Origin: Flaveria trinervia | Taxonomy: Eukaryota; Streptophyta; Magnoliopsida; Asterales; Asteraceae | Assembly: GCA_025506515.1 (NCBI GenBank) | Contig: CM046443.1 | Location: forward strand, 91,054,201 to 91,118,200 | Length of the DNA stretch: 64,000 nucleotides | Direction: 5' to 3' | Shown here: piece after piece, positions 54,986 to 64,000 of the stretch | How the letters are laid out: the number at the start of each line of letters is the position of its first letter | Position numbering within the stretch: position 1 is the stretch's first letter | Translations under genes and position numbers: made by a program | The notes under the pieces: generated by a model | The model's database searches: none | Told to the model about the DNA's origin: nothing | The model's input: only the letters and a program-made list of their open reading frames with translations

Positions 54986-57900
54986 CTAGTCACTAGAATA
55001 ATGAAGCCCCATGGCACAAGCATGACTTTCATGCTTCGCCTTTTCAAGAAGCTTCATGAGTGGATCCGCAATGTTTTGATCCGTGTGAACTTTGTGAATA
55101 CATATCTTTCCCTTTTCAACTTCATCCCTTATGTAGTTGAATCTTCGTTTAATGTGCCTAGTCTTTTGATGTGCACGAGGTTCCTTGATTTGAGCAATCG
55201 CACCCTCGTTATCACAAAGAATTTCTAGGGGGTCCTAAATGGAAGGGACCACCCCTAGATCGGCAATGAACTACTTTAACCATGCAGCTTCCTGAGCTGC
55301 TAATGAAGCGACAATGTATTCTGACTCTGTAGTTGATAATGCCACCACATCTTGCTTAGAGCTCTTCCAAGAGATTGCTCCTCCATTCAAGATGAAAATG
55401 TACCCCGATTGTGATCGTGAATCATCCCGATCAATTTGGAAACTCGCATCCATGTAGCCCTTTACTACGAGTTCCTCCTCACCAGATCCATAGATTAGGA
55501 ACATATCTTTGGTCCTCCTTAGGTACTTAAGTATGTTCTTAACAGCCATCCAATGACTGCTTCCAGGATTTTGTTGGCATCGGCTTGTCATGCTCAAAGC
55601 GCATGACACGTCCGGTCTAGTGCATATCATTGCATACATGATGGATCCTATAGCAGACGCATACAGAATTCCCTTCATTTTGTCTTGCTCATCCTTTGAG
55701 CTTGTACATTGAGTCTTACTCAATATTGTTCCTCTTTGAATAGGTATGGTACCTTTCTTAGAGTTTTCCATCTTGAACCTTTTCAAGATCTTATCAATGT
55801 ATGCACTTTGATTCAAACCTATCAACCGCCTTGATTTATCCCTATAGATCTTTATTCCTAAAATATAAGCGGCTTCACTAAGTTCCTTAATGGAGAAACA
55901 GCTTCCAAGCTAGGCTTTTACACCCTCCATGGTTGGAATGTCATTCCCAAATAGTAGGATGTCATGACATACAATACTAGGAAAGTGGTGATGCTCCCAC
56001 TAGCCTTCTTATATACACATGTTTCATCAGCGTTTTTATGAATCCAAATTTGATTATATCTTCATCAAAATGGTGATTCCAACTCCTTGATGCTTGCTTC
56101 AATCCATAGATTGATTTCTTTAACTTGCATACTTTGTTAGGATGTTTTGAGTTGACAAAACCTTCAAGCTGAACCATATAGACATCTTCCTCAAGATATC
56201 CATTTAGAAAATCGGTTTTGACATCCATTTGCCAAATCTCATAATCATATGAGCAGCTATGGCAAATAATATCCTAATAGACTTTAGCATTGCAACTGGT
56301 GAGAAGGTCTCATCATAATCAACCCCTTGAGTTTGAGTGAAACCTTTTACTACAAGTCTAGCTTTATAAGTATCCAAGTTTCCATGCATATCGGTTTTCT
56401 TCTTGAAAACCTACTTACTTCCAACTATCATGGAGTTAAGAGGTGGTTCAACCAAGTCCCATACTTGGTTGTCATAAATGGATTGCATTTCTACGTTCAT
56501 GGCTTCAAGCCATTTGTCACAATCCAAATTGGACATTGCATCATGACAGGTGGTTGGTTCATCGGAATCTACCACATAGTATCCATCTATGAAAAATCCA
56601 TATCTTTCAGGTGGATTACTAATTCTACCAGATCTGCGAACGTTCTGTGTAGTTTGATCAACCACTTGATCATTCTCAACATCCTCGTGTTGAGTGCTAG
56701 TATCAACCAAAGTGTATCATTTTGTGGTTCTTGATCCTCCTCAAGATCCACAGTTCTACTGGTAGTTTCTTCCGTAAGGAACTTAGCTTCTAAGAACTCA
56801 GCCTCTTGGCAACAAACTCCTTTTGTTCCAATGGATCATAGAAATAATATCCTATAGAATCTCTAGGATATCCAATGAAGATACACTTAGTGGAACGGCT
56901 TTCTAGCTTGTTTGAGGTGGGAGTCTTCACATAAGCCTCACAACCCCATACCTTTAAATATGACAGTGATGAAACCCTTCCATGCCATATTTCAAAAGGT
57001 GCCGTTTCCACCTTCTTGGTTGGGGCCATATTCAAAATACGGGCCGCAGAGAGCAAAACGAAACCCCAAAAGGATAGAGGCAATGAGCTTCTAGCCATCA
57101 TAGATCGAACCATCTAATAGAGTTCGATTTCTCCACTCGAACACACCATTATGTTGTGGTGTTCGAGGTGGAGATAGTTTTGAGACAATACCACAACTTC
57201 TAAGATGATCTCTAAAAGCATCACTTAGGTATTCACCTCCTCTATTGGTGCGGAGAATTTTTATTTTCTTGTTGAGTTTATTTTCTACTTCATTTTGGAA
57301 GATTTTGAACATTTCAAAAGCTTCATCTTTGTGTCTTAACAAGTACACATAACCATATCGACTATAGTCATCGGTAAAGGTAATGAAGTATCTTTCATGG
57401 TACCTAGTCATTGTCTTAAAAGGACCACATACATCCGAATGTATGATGCCTAATAAATCTTTTGGCCGTTCGAACTTGCCACTAAAAGGTGCCTTAGTCA
57501 TTTTATCTTGTAAACAAGATTCACATACATCGAATGAATCATATTCATTTGCTTTTAAAAGACCGTTCTTTTGAAGTGTTTGTATGCGCTTCTTGTTTGT
57601 ATGACCAAGACGACAATGCCAAAGATAGGTATCACTCAAATCCAATTTGAGTTTCTTAGTGGTGGTTTGGTACAATGAGCTATCATATAATGTGTTTTTA
57701 TGAACCAATTCATAAATACCATTAACAGGAATAGCTTTAAAATAAAACGTGATATTTAAAGAAACATGAATTTCATTCTCAATAAATGACAAAACATAAC
57801 CATATTGTCTTAATTGGGCAACATAAATAATGTTCCTAGTCAAACTAGGAGCATACAAAATATTGTTCAAAATTGCTTCCAAACCATTTGGAAGCTTCAA

Positions 57901-58993
57901 GATGTAGTCCCCTCGGCCTTCAACTTGAACCTTTGCCCCATTCCCCATGTAGAGGCTTACATCCCCTTTCTTGAAGCCCTTACTTCTTTTGAACCCCTAC
58001 AATAAGTTGCAAATGTGAGTTCCACATCTGGTATCCAATACCCATGTGTTAAAGGATATTAAATTAAGATCAATATGAATCATGAAAATTGTACCTGAGG
58101 TTTGCCCGACATCCCTCTTTGCTTGCAAATCTTTGAGATGGACCGGGCAATTTCTTGCCCAATGTCCAATCTCCCCACACTTAAAGAATGGGTCATTCGA
58201 AGCAACCTCTTGCTTCTTCTCGCTGGTTTTGGTGGTGGCGCTCTTACCACTCCCTTTCCCTTTCCCTAACGTGCCCTTTACCCTTGGCAACATTTGCCTT
58301 GGGTGCTGGGTGAGGCCTCTTCTTGTTCCCACCTTCATTAATGGTGAGAACGGGTAAAATCCTTTTACCCATAGCCGCCTCGGTAGTTTTGAGCATAGAG
58401 TGAAGCTCACTTATGTTCTTGTCCCACCTATTCATGTTATAGTTCATGACAAAGTTGTCAAACCTTTTTGACAAAGAGTTGAGGATCAAAACCGTAGCCA
58501 ACTCTTTCGAGACGGGACAATTTAGCCTTTCGAGGCGGTCGATATGGCTTTTCATCTTAAGTACATAAGATGAAACAGATTAGGTGTCGTCCATACGACA
58601 CGCATGGAGTGCTCGAACCGTTTTGAAGCGCTCAACCCATGCTTGTTGTTGGAACATTTCCTTCAACTGGGTTATCATGTCGTATGCTCCATGATGTTCA
58701 TACTCCTTTTGGAGATCTAGAGTCATACTTGCCAACATGAGGCAAGATACTTGGACTGAGTCCTCAATGTATTTTACCCAATTATTGTAGGCCTCTTCAT
58801 CATCCTCACTAGGTTGATCGGGAATCAGATCGTCTAATATGTATGATCGTTTCTCTTGCTTGAGAACAATTCTCAAGTTTCAAAACCAATCAATAAAGTT
58901 ATTATGGTTTAGACGTTCCTTTTGGAGAATGGTCCTTCGTGATAGTGAGTGAGCAGACAAGATTTCATTGTTTTCATTATTGTTGGTGGCCAT
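54986..58993 (-). pseudogene. Copia E gag-pol remnant
   Basis: The ATG at 58993 (MATNNNENNEIL) starts gag; a TGA replaces an expected Arg codon near 58880, consistent with CGA to TGA decay. UBN2-like capsid at 58876-58330. Zinc knuckle KCGEIGHWARNC near 58170 lacks the first Cys (FFKC). Protease WVLDTRCGTHICN near 58040 has Arg where the catalytic DTG motif needs Gly. Integrase 57948-57091: LWHCRLGHTN, CESCLQDK, TDDYSRYGY, then RTNRGGEYLS with Asn in place of the second catalytic Asp, and the Glu kept. RT 56710-55950: LVVKGFTQTQGVDYDETF, MDVKTDFLNGYLEEDVY; the YVDD box near 55970 is broken by a one-base loss. RNase H 55825-54986, with KGYMDASFQ, SWKSSKQD and TTESEYIVAS. Clearly inactive. Confidence 0.88.
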
Positions 58994-60234
58994 CTACAAA
59001 ATATAACAAAGGTCAATTTTAGTAATTTCGATATTGTTCATATTTTAATAATTAAAACCCCTTTTAAGTGTCTTAAACAATTTTAAAATCTAGAATCCAA
59101 CGTTACATTTAAATAGTGGTTAGGTGACCTTTATCCCATTATTTAAATTAACAAGGTAGTCAACGTTTTGACAATTGCAACGCTTTGCAACTTCTAGGGT
59201 ATGGGATCGACTTTAAAACATCATATGTATAGTCGGCATGTTTATCCCATCAACACCTTTGTAAACCATATTGTAGGTGATCCATTTAACATGGTTTGCA
59301 AATCAAGTTACCCTACTTGCACACACATATGAGTTTTCCAACATAAGTGGTTAGATGACCTTTATCCCACAAATATGGTATCCCCACCTCAAGTCACAAG
59401 TTCCCTCTAAACGGTTAGGTGACCTTTATCCCATTAAGAGTTTCCAAATGACTCAAGTGTTGTGCAAAAGGATGGTGTTAAACTTGTTTATAAAAGAAAT
59501 TTAAAGTTTTCATAATCTTAGTTTAGAAAACTCTATGTACCTTATATTTGCATGCTTTCAAATACAAGGTACTCTATGGTTCACTTTTAATAAAACCTCT
59601 TTTATTAAAACCATTAATTCTTTTAATAACCTTTTATTAACCACTTAATGATAAAGAACCATAAAATTTTTAGCTTGTTAAGTTGTTAATGAGTTGTAAT
59701 GCATATCCAAATATCAACCAAACAATCAAACAATAATCATCCAAACAAGCATAAACATACAAACATGAGTGCATAACCATAGCCACTAAGTTGACCACAC
59801 TTGTTTGCCATCACAAGTGTTGTCATAAGGTCTTTCCTAAGGGTTGAGATGACACATCAAAATGTGTCCATGAACTCCCACTTGAATCCATATCCAAATG
59901 CTTCAAGTGCCCATGTCATTTGTGCCTTCTTTGAGTCTTCATCTTGTGCATCTTCTTTTACAAAATCATATCCTAATACAATTTTTCTAAAAAAATAAAT
60001 GCACCTAATCTATTTATTACATCATAACTAAATGAATAAATAAATTACAACCCATAATACAAAACACAAAATTACAACCTTTTCAAGAATCAAAAACAAC
60101 ATGACAAATCACAATCAACCAAAACCAAACACATAAGGCCAAGGCTATGTTATGCACCAAAATATGAAATATATTCAACAACCAAGAACAACAATGAATC
60201 CCTTATTTCAGCCCTAAAATTTCAGCCAACATGA
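58994..60234 (-). other. Copia E leader, non-coding, with short repeats
   Basis: AT-rich untranslated leader without a credible gene. A 21-23 bp word is present three times at 59118-59140, 59349-59369 and 59413-59435 (TGGGATAAAGGTCACCTAACC on the minus strand). The leader is cut at 60234 by Gypsy F; the PBS and 5' LTR should follow Gypsy F. Confidence 0.65.
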
Positions 60235-62350
60235 TGTAAGGCCCCGTTTGCGGGACCTTACAGTTGGATCCTCATCACACATAAAACATATAATTACATT
60301 TGTATCTTATACAGCATCGCAGTGGAAACATTTAAAAATGACATTTCATTTCAATATAGTAGCTTTTGTAAAACAATACATCATTAATCAGTTACAAAAT
60401 ACATTGTTGCATTACATCACAAAAGCGTTATATAAATGGATGCCATCCCAAAAGAGCTGAGTAGCCACCTCGTGCCATCCACAGCAATTATTACCTGCCA
60501 ACTGGAAACACATCAAAGTCAGTGTTGTTGAGTGAGTTCTAGTTTTATAAAATAAAACAAACTTTTCTTTCTTTAAAACCGTTCTTTTTCTTTCATGCGA
60601 TCATACATCATACATACACATAGATAATAATTATTTTCTTCATCGTTCGTTAACTTCCGTTCATTCATTCATTCCTTCTTTCATTTGTTCGTTCATCATT
60701 ACATCTTTTCCTTTCGTCATCACCATGAACTTTACTCTTCATTCTCGTGGTACTGGACATAAGCCTATAAAAGACCTTCATTAGTGGTGCTCGACACCAA
60801 ATGGTCACGGTACCTAAGGTAAAGTTCAAGTACACCATTGTCAAATTCTATGCCCTTCATTCTCGTGGTACTAGATCTAAGCCTATAAAAGACCTTCATC
60901 GGTGGTGCTCGGCACCAAATGGTCACAGTACCTGGGGCACACAACAATGGTTCATACGTATGGTCAATCACAAAGAAAGACTCCGATGTGCATCCTCCCG
61001 GGGTAGCGAACCCGCACACCGTTGGGCTAACACCTTAATGGCGTGTCCCGACATACAGTGCTTGCAAGACTTTCATTATTTCATCGTTCATTAATGCATG
61101 CATTCTTACTCCATGTTTCTCTTTCATTTTCTTTCACTTTACGTGACATAATACTTCATTTCATTCATTCACATTCAATATAAAGCCATAGGAAAGATAA
61201 ACATACATCATAATAAGGAACATAACATACACATGCATCATACAGGGCAACATCACACATACACAACATGCATAATCATGCAACATCATACATACATAAC
61301 ATGCATAATCATGCAACATCAAAATCATGCCCAACATGCTCTCTAACACCTCAACCGTTATCTTACATGCTCTTACGGGAACCTTTACGTCAAAACTTAC
61401 ATCTGCACTTTCCCCCGAAAGTCAGAAGTTAAACTACACTTTTCCTCGAGTGCAACAGCCCTATTCAGGCGTACGGACACCCTTCAGTCGCATGTCCTCC
61501 ATGCGAATGAACATCATGCGGATGAACACTCATGCGAATGAACACCCAATCGTGCGAATCGACTTAATGCGGATGGACGTCATGCGAATGGAACTAATAC
61601 GGATGGGCACTTATGCGACTGGACCCTCAATCGCATGACTCCCCATGCGACTGGCCCCAATCATGCGAATGAACTCTCAATCATGCGAGTGGACCCCAAT
61701 GTCACCTCATTCGGCCGTATGGCCTTCATTCGGTCGCCTAGCCCTAGCTGATGCAAAATTCAGTTCATCCCGAACCTAATCTGCCATTTTCGACCTCCAA
61801 GCTCATCCAAACTCATTCTAAGCACAAATCAACCATCCTAAACCTTAGGGATGCATACCACAACACCATTCAAGCACACACAAGCTCACAAATAAGGCCC
61901 AAACACATCATACCCACACATACACATACGCATACGGGTCACACACCTACATACTCAAAAACCTGATTTTCAGATGTGTTCCAGCCCCAAATCATTCAAA
62001 AACATTTAAAGGAGGGGTCCTAGAACTCACAAAAATGACCACAATGAGGAGAGCTTCGATTTGACCCGCTTCTCAATGATTTTGGCTCACTCAAACCAAC
62101 TTTTCTCTCCTTTTCTCTTCTTTCTCTCTTCTCCTCTTTCTTTGGTTGAAAATATGGGTGTGGGGAGAGGATAATGGATGCCCTCTCCCTTTATATACCC
62201 CCACTTACCCAACTTATGGATGCGCTCTCCCTTTATATACCCCCACTTACCCAACTTTCTCTCGTTGGCGAGGTTTGTCCCTCGACTTTGGACTTTATTT
62301 CTTTTTCTTCCTTCGTTGGCTTCAAAATAAATAAATAACCAGGTGTTACA
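60235..62350 (-). repeat. Gypsy F 3' LTR
   Basis: 2116 bp from TGTAAGGCCCCG (60235) to AGGTGTTACA (62350) in plus-strand view. On the minus strand it starts TGTAACACCTGGTTATTT, very like Gypsy B. It contains a local duplication of about 75-105 bp (GTACTAGATCTAAGCCTATAAAAG-type blocks at about 60738-60830 and 60848-60940) and the CpG-word array 61470-61745. Confidence 0.87.
61470..61745. repeat. CpG-word array in Gypsy F LTR
   Basis: About 18 words such as CATGCGAATGAAC, CATGCGGATGAAC, CAATCGTGCGAATCG, TATGCGACTGG and CATTCGGCCGTATGG, located at the same place in the LTR as in Gypsy B but inverted relative to it because the element is inverted. Confidence 0.85.
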
Positions 62351-62364
62351 AGTCCACCCCCCTT
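62351..62364 (-). other. Polypurine tract of Gypsy F
   Basis: The minus strand reads AAGGGGGGTGGACT next to the LTR. Confidence 0.78.
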
Positions 62365-62389
62365 AAATAGGTTTCGTCCCCGAAACCTG

Positions 62390-64000
62390 TTATTCCTTGA
62401 ACAAACTTGGATAATGTTGTCTCATTTCTTTCTCAATCTCCAACATTGACTCGGATCCCTTCCTGTGCTTCCACTGTACACGCACAAGAGGAACCACTTT
62501 ATTTCTCAGCCTCTTCTCTTTTCTATCGGTGATTGCCACTGGTTGATCCACTTAATTGAGCCTTTCATCTACATCGATATCCTCCAGTGGAACAATCATG
62601 TCTTCATCCGCCAAGCACTTCCTTAGATGAGATACGTGGAATGTCGGGTGAATTCCACTTAACTCATCTGGTAACTTCAATCTATAGGCCACCTCTCCTA
62701 CTCGAGCAATGATTCGGAAAGGGCCTATGTATCTCAAGCTCAACTTGCCCTGCTTTCGGAAACGAATGATACCCTTCCAAGGTGAGACCTTCAACATAAC
62801 CCGGTCACCCACCTAGAACTCAATCGGTCTGCGTCGTTTATCAGCATACGACTTCTGTCTATCTTTGGCTGCCTTCATGAAGGCTTTGATCTTCTCAAGC
62901 TTCTCAATCGTAGCCTCGATCACCTCGACGCTCCCCAACTCCTTCTGACCAATATCACCCCAATAAACGGGTGTTCTGCATCTCCTACCGTATATCATCT
63001 CATATGGTGGCATACCAATGCTGTCATGATAACTGTTGTTGTATGAGAATTCAGCTAACGGTAAGTGGTCATCCTAACTTCCCCCAAAATCAATCACACA
63101 TGCTCGAAGCATGTCTTCCAATGTAAGAATGGTCCTTTCTGTCTGACCATCAGTTTGGGGATGATAAGCCGTGCTAATATGTAACCTCGTCCCCATGGCG
63201 TCGTGGAATTTCTTCCAGAATTTAGAGGTAAACCGGTGTTGCAATCAGATACAATGGACACCGGTACAACATGACGAGTTACAATCTCCTTAATGAAAAG
63301 ATCCGCCAACCTCTCAGATGAATATGTCTCGCGGATCGGTAGGAAGTGAGCACTCTTCGTCAAGCGGTCAACAATCACCCATATGGCATCGTACCCTTTC
63401 GGGGTACGTGGCAGCTTCGTGATGAAATCCATGGTGATGTGCTCCCACTTCCATTCCGGTATATCCAAAGGTTGGATCCTTCCATACGGCTTTTGATGCT
63501 CGGCCTTCACCTGTAGACAAGTAAGGCATTTACTCATGTACTCCACCACGTCATGTTTCATACCCGGCCCAGTAATCTTTCTTCATATCTCGGTACATTT
63601 TTGTGGCACCTGGATGAATGGATTATCGATTCTTGTGAGCTTCATCTAAAATCTTCACCCGTAGATCCCCAAAACGAGGAATCCACTTCTCCCGAATCGA
63701 GTTTTAACACCAAGCGTGTTTTCACCCAATTCTGCGACCATACCTCTCATTCTCTCAGAGTTAAGATGATCCTCTTTCAGTGCCTCATCTTGAAACTCTT
63801 TGACTTGATTCATCACATCAGAGGTCATGATCAGCTGATATGCTTTCACCCGAATCGGCTCAGGCTTCTCTTTCAAACTAAGGGCATCAGCCACCACGTT
63901 GGCCTTGCCCGGATGGTAATGGATCTCACAATCATAGTCTTTTATGAGCTCCAATCATCTTCTCTGCCTCATGTTCAAATCCTTCTGCTCAAAGAAGTAC
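62390..64000 (-). pseudogene. Gypsy F pol remnant (RNase H end, integrase, chromodomain)
   Basis: From the right edge on the minus strand: RNase H end (MELIKDYDCEIHYHPGKAN, VVADALSLKE; 64000-63655), integrase zinc region (CLTCLQVKAEHQKPYG near 63520), core DAIWVIVDRLTKSAHFL and the VSDCNT region near 63250 (normally DRDT), then YGRRCRTPVYWGDIG (63013-62813). GDRVMLKVSPWKG and LRKCLADEDM (62812-62552) lead to the chromodomain tail (VVPLVRVQWKH), stop at 62390-62392. Frameshifts near 63590, 63230 and 63100, with a stop at about 62815. Same lineage as Gypsy A and B. Confidence 0.86.

Larger units (their letters stand above)
53288..60234 (-). mobile_element. Copia E: copia element with 3' LTR, 5' LTR outside window
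   Basis: A minus-strand copia element inserted in the leader of Sire B. Visible: 3' LTR 53288-54208, purine tract, pol and gag (54986-58993) and at least 1.24 kb of leader, which is interrupted at 60235 by Gypsy F. The PBS and 5' LTR are not in the window. It has no post-pol extra ORF and is clearly a different lineage from the Sireviruses here. Confidence 0.87.
60235..64000 (-). mobile_element. Gypsy F (Tekay-like), 3' part, runs off right edge
   Basis: Minus-strand gypsy: 3' LTR 60235-62350, polypurine tract and the C-terminal half of pol to the window edge. The flank before it is CATGA, so the missing 5' end should be followed by CATGA and then the rest of the Copia E leader. Confidence 0.87.

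Noticed and set aside
1..64000. Host protein-coding genes
   Set aside because: All credible coding segments carry gag, protease, integrase, RT, RNase H, chromodomain or the Sirevirus extra ORF. Nothing else exceeds background open frames.

Overview
This window is plant nuclear DNA, most likely from a eudicot with a large repeat-rich genome. Asteraceae is my guess from the style of the LTR ends (for example TGTCACACCCCGAC...TGTTACA); that is inference, not proof. I find no host gene. Everything I can interpret is LTR retrotransposon, inserted into one another up to four layers deep. All coding regions are interrupted by stops or frameshifts.

Layout by insertion order. The oldest host is Sire B, a minus-strand Ty1/copia element of Sirevirus type, visible at 29311-34694 and 51620-53287. 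Three things interrupt it. (i) Gypsy A, a minus-strand Tekay-like chromovirus (930-5898 and 26788-29310), itself split by Gypsy B (plus strand; 5899-7663 and 20008-26787), whose 5' LTR was in turn split by Sire C (plus strand, complete, 7664-20007). Gypsy A's 3' LTR is also hit by Copia D (1-929, running off the left edge). (ii) S, a solo LTR (34695-34725 and 48892-51619) with a perfect 5-bp target duplication GTTTT, itself split by the complete Sirevirus Sire A (minus strand, 34726-48891). (iii) Copia E (minus strand, 53288-60234), whose leader is interrupted by Gypsy F (minus strand, 60235 to beyond the right edge).

Within each element the order is canonical: LTR, primer-binding site, gag, protease, integrase/RT/RNase H (copia) or RT/RNase H/integrase/chromodomain (gypsy), polypurine tract, LTR. 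Both complete Sireviruses carry a further long reading region between pol and the 3' LTR (the additional or 'envelope-like' ORF). The most interesting architecture lies just upstream of it. An array of short near-palindromic words, the same family that sits upstream of the TATA box in that element's LTR, is followed by a second TATA-like box and then by the start of the additional ORF. In Sire A this is joined by intron-like signals. This suggests that the extra gene has its own promoter, a copy of the U3 design.

A second cross-cutting signal is a CpG-containing word family (core TRCGNNTG and its complement) arrayed in the LTRs, leaders or spacers of both copia and gypsy elements. A third is a splice-acceptor-like sequence just after the gag stop in all three Sirevirus copies, even though the gag/pol frame relation differs in each.
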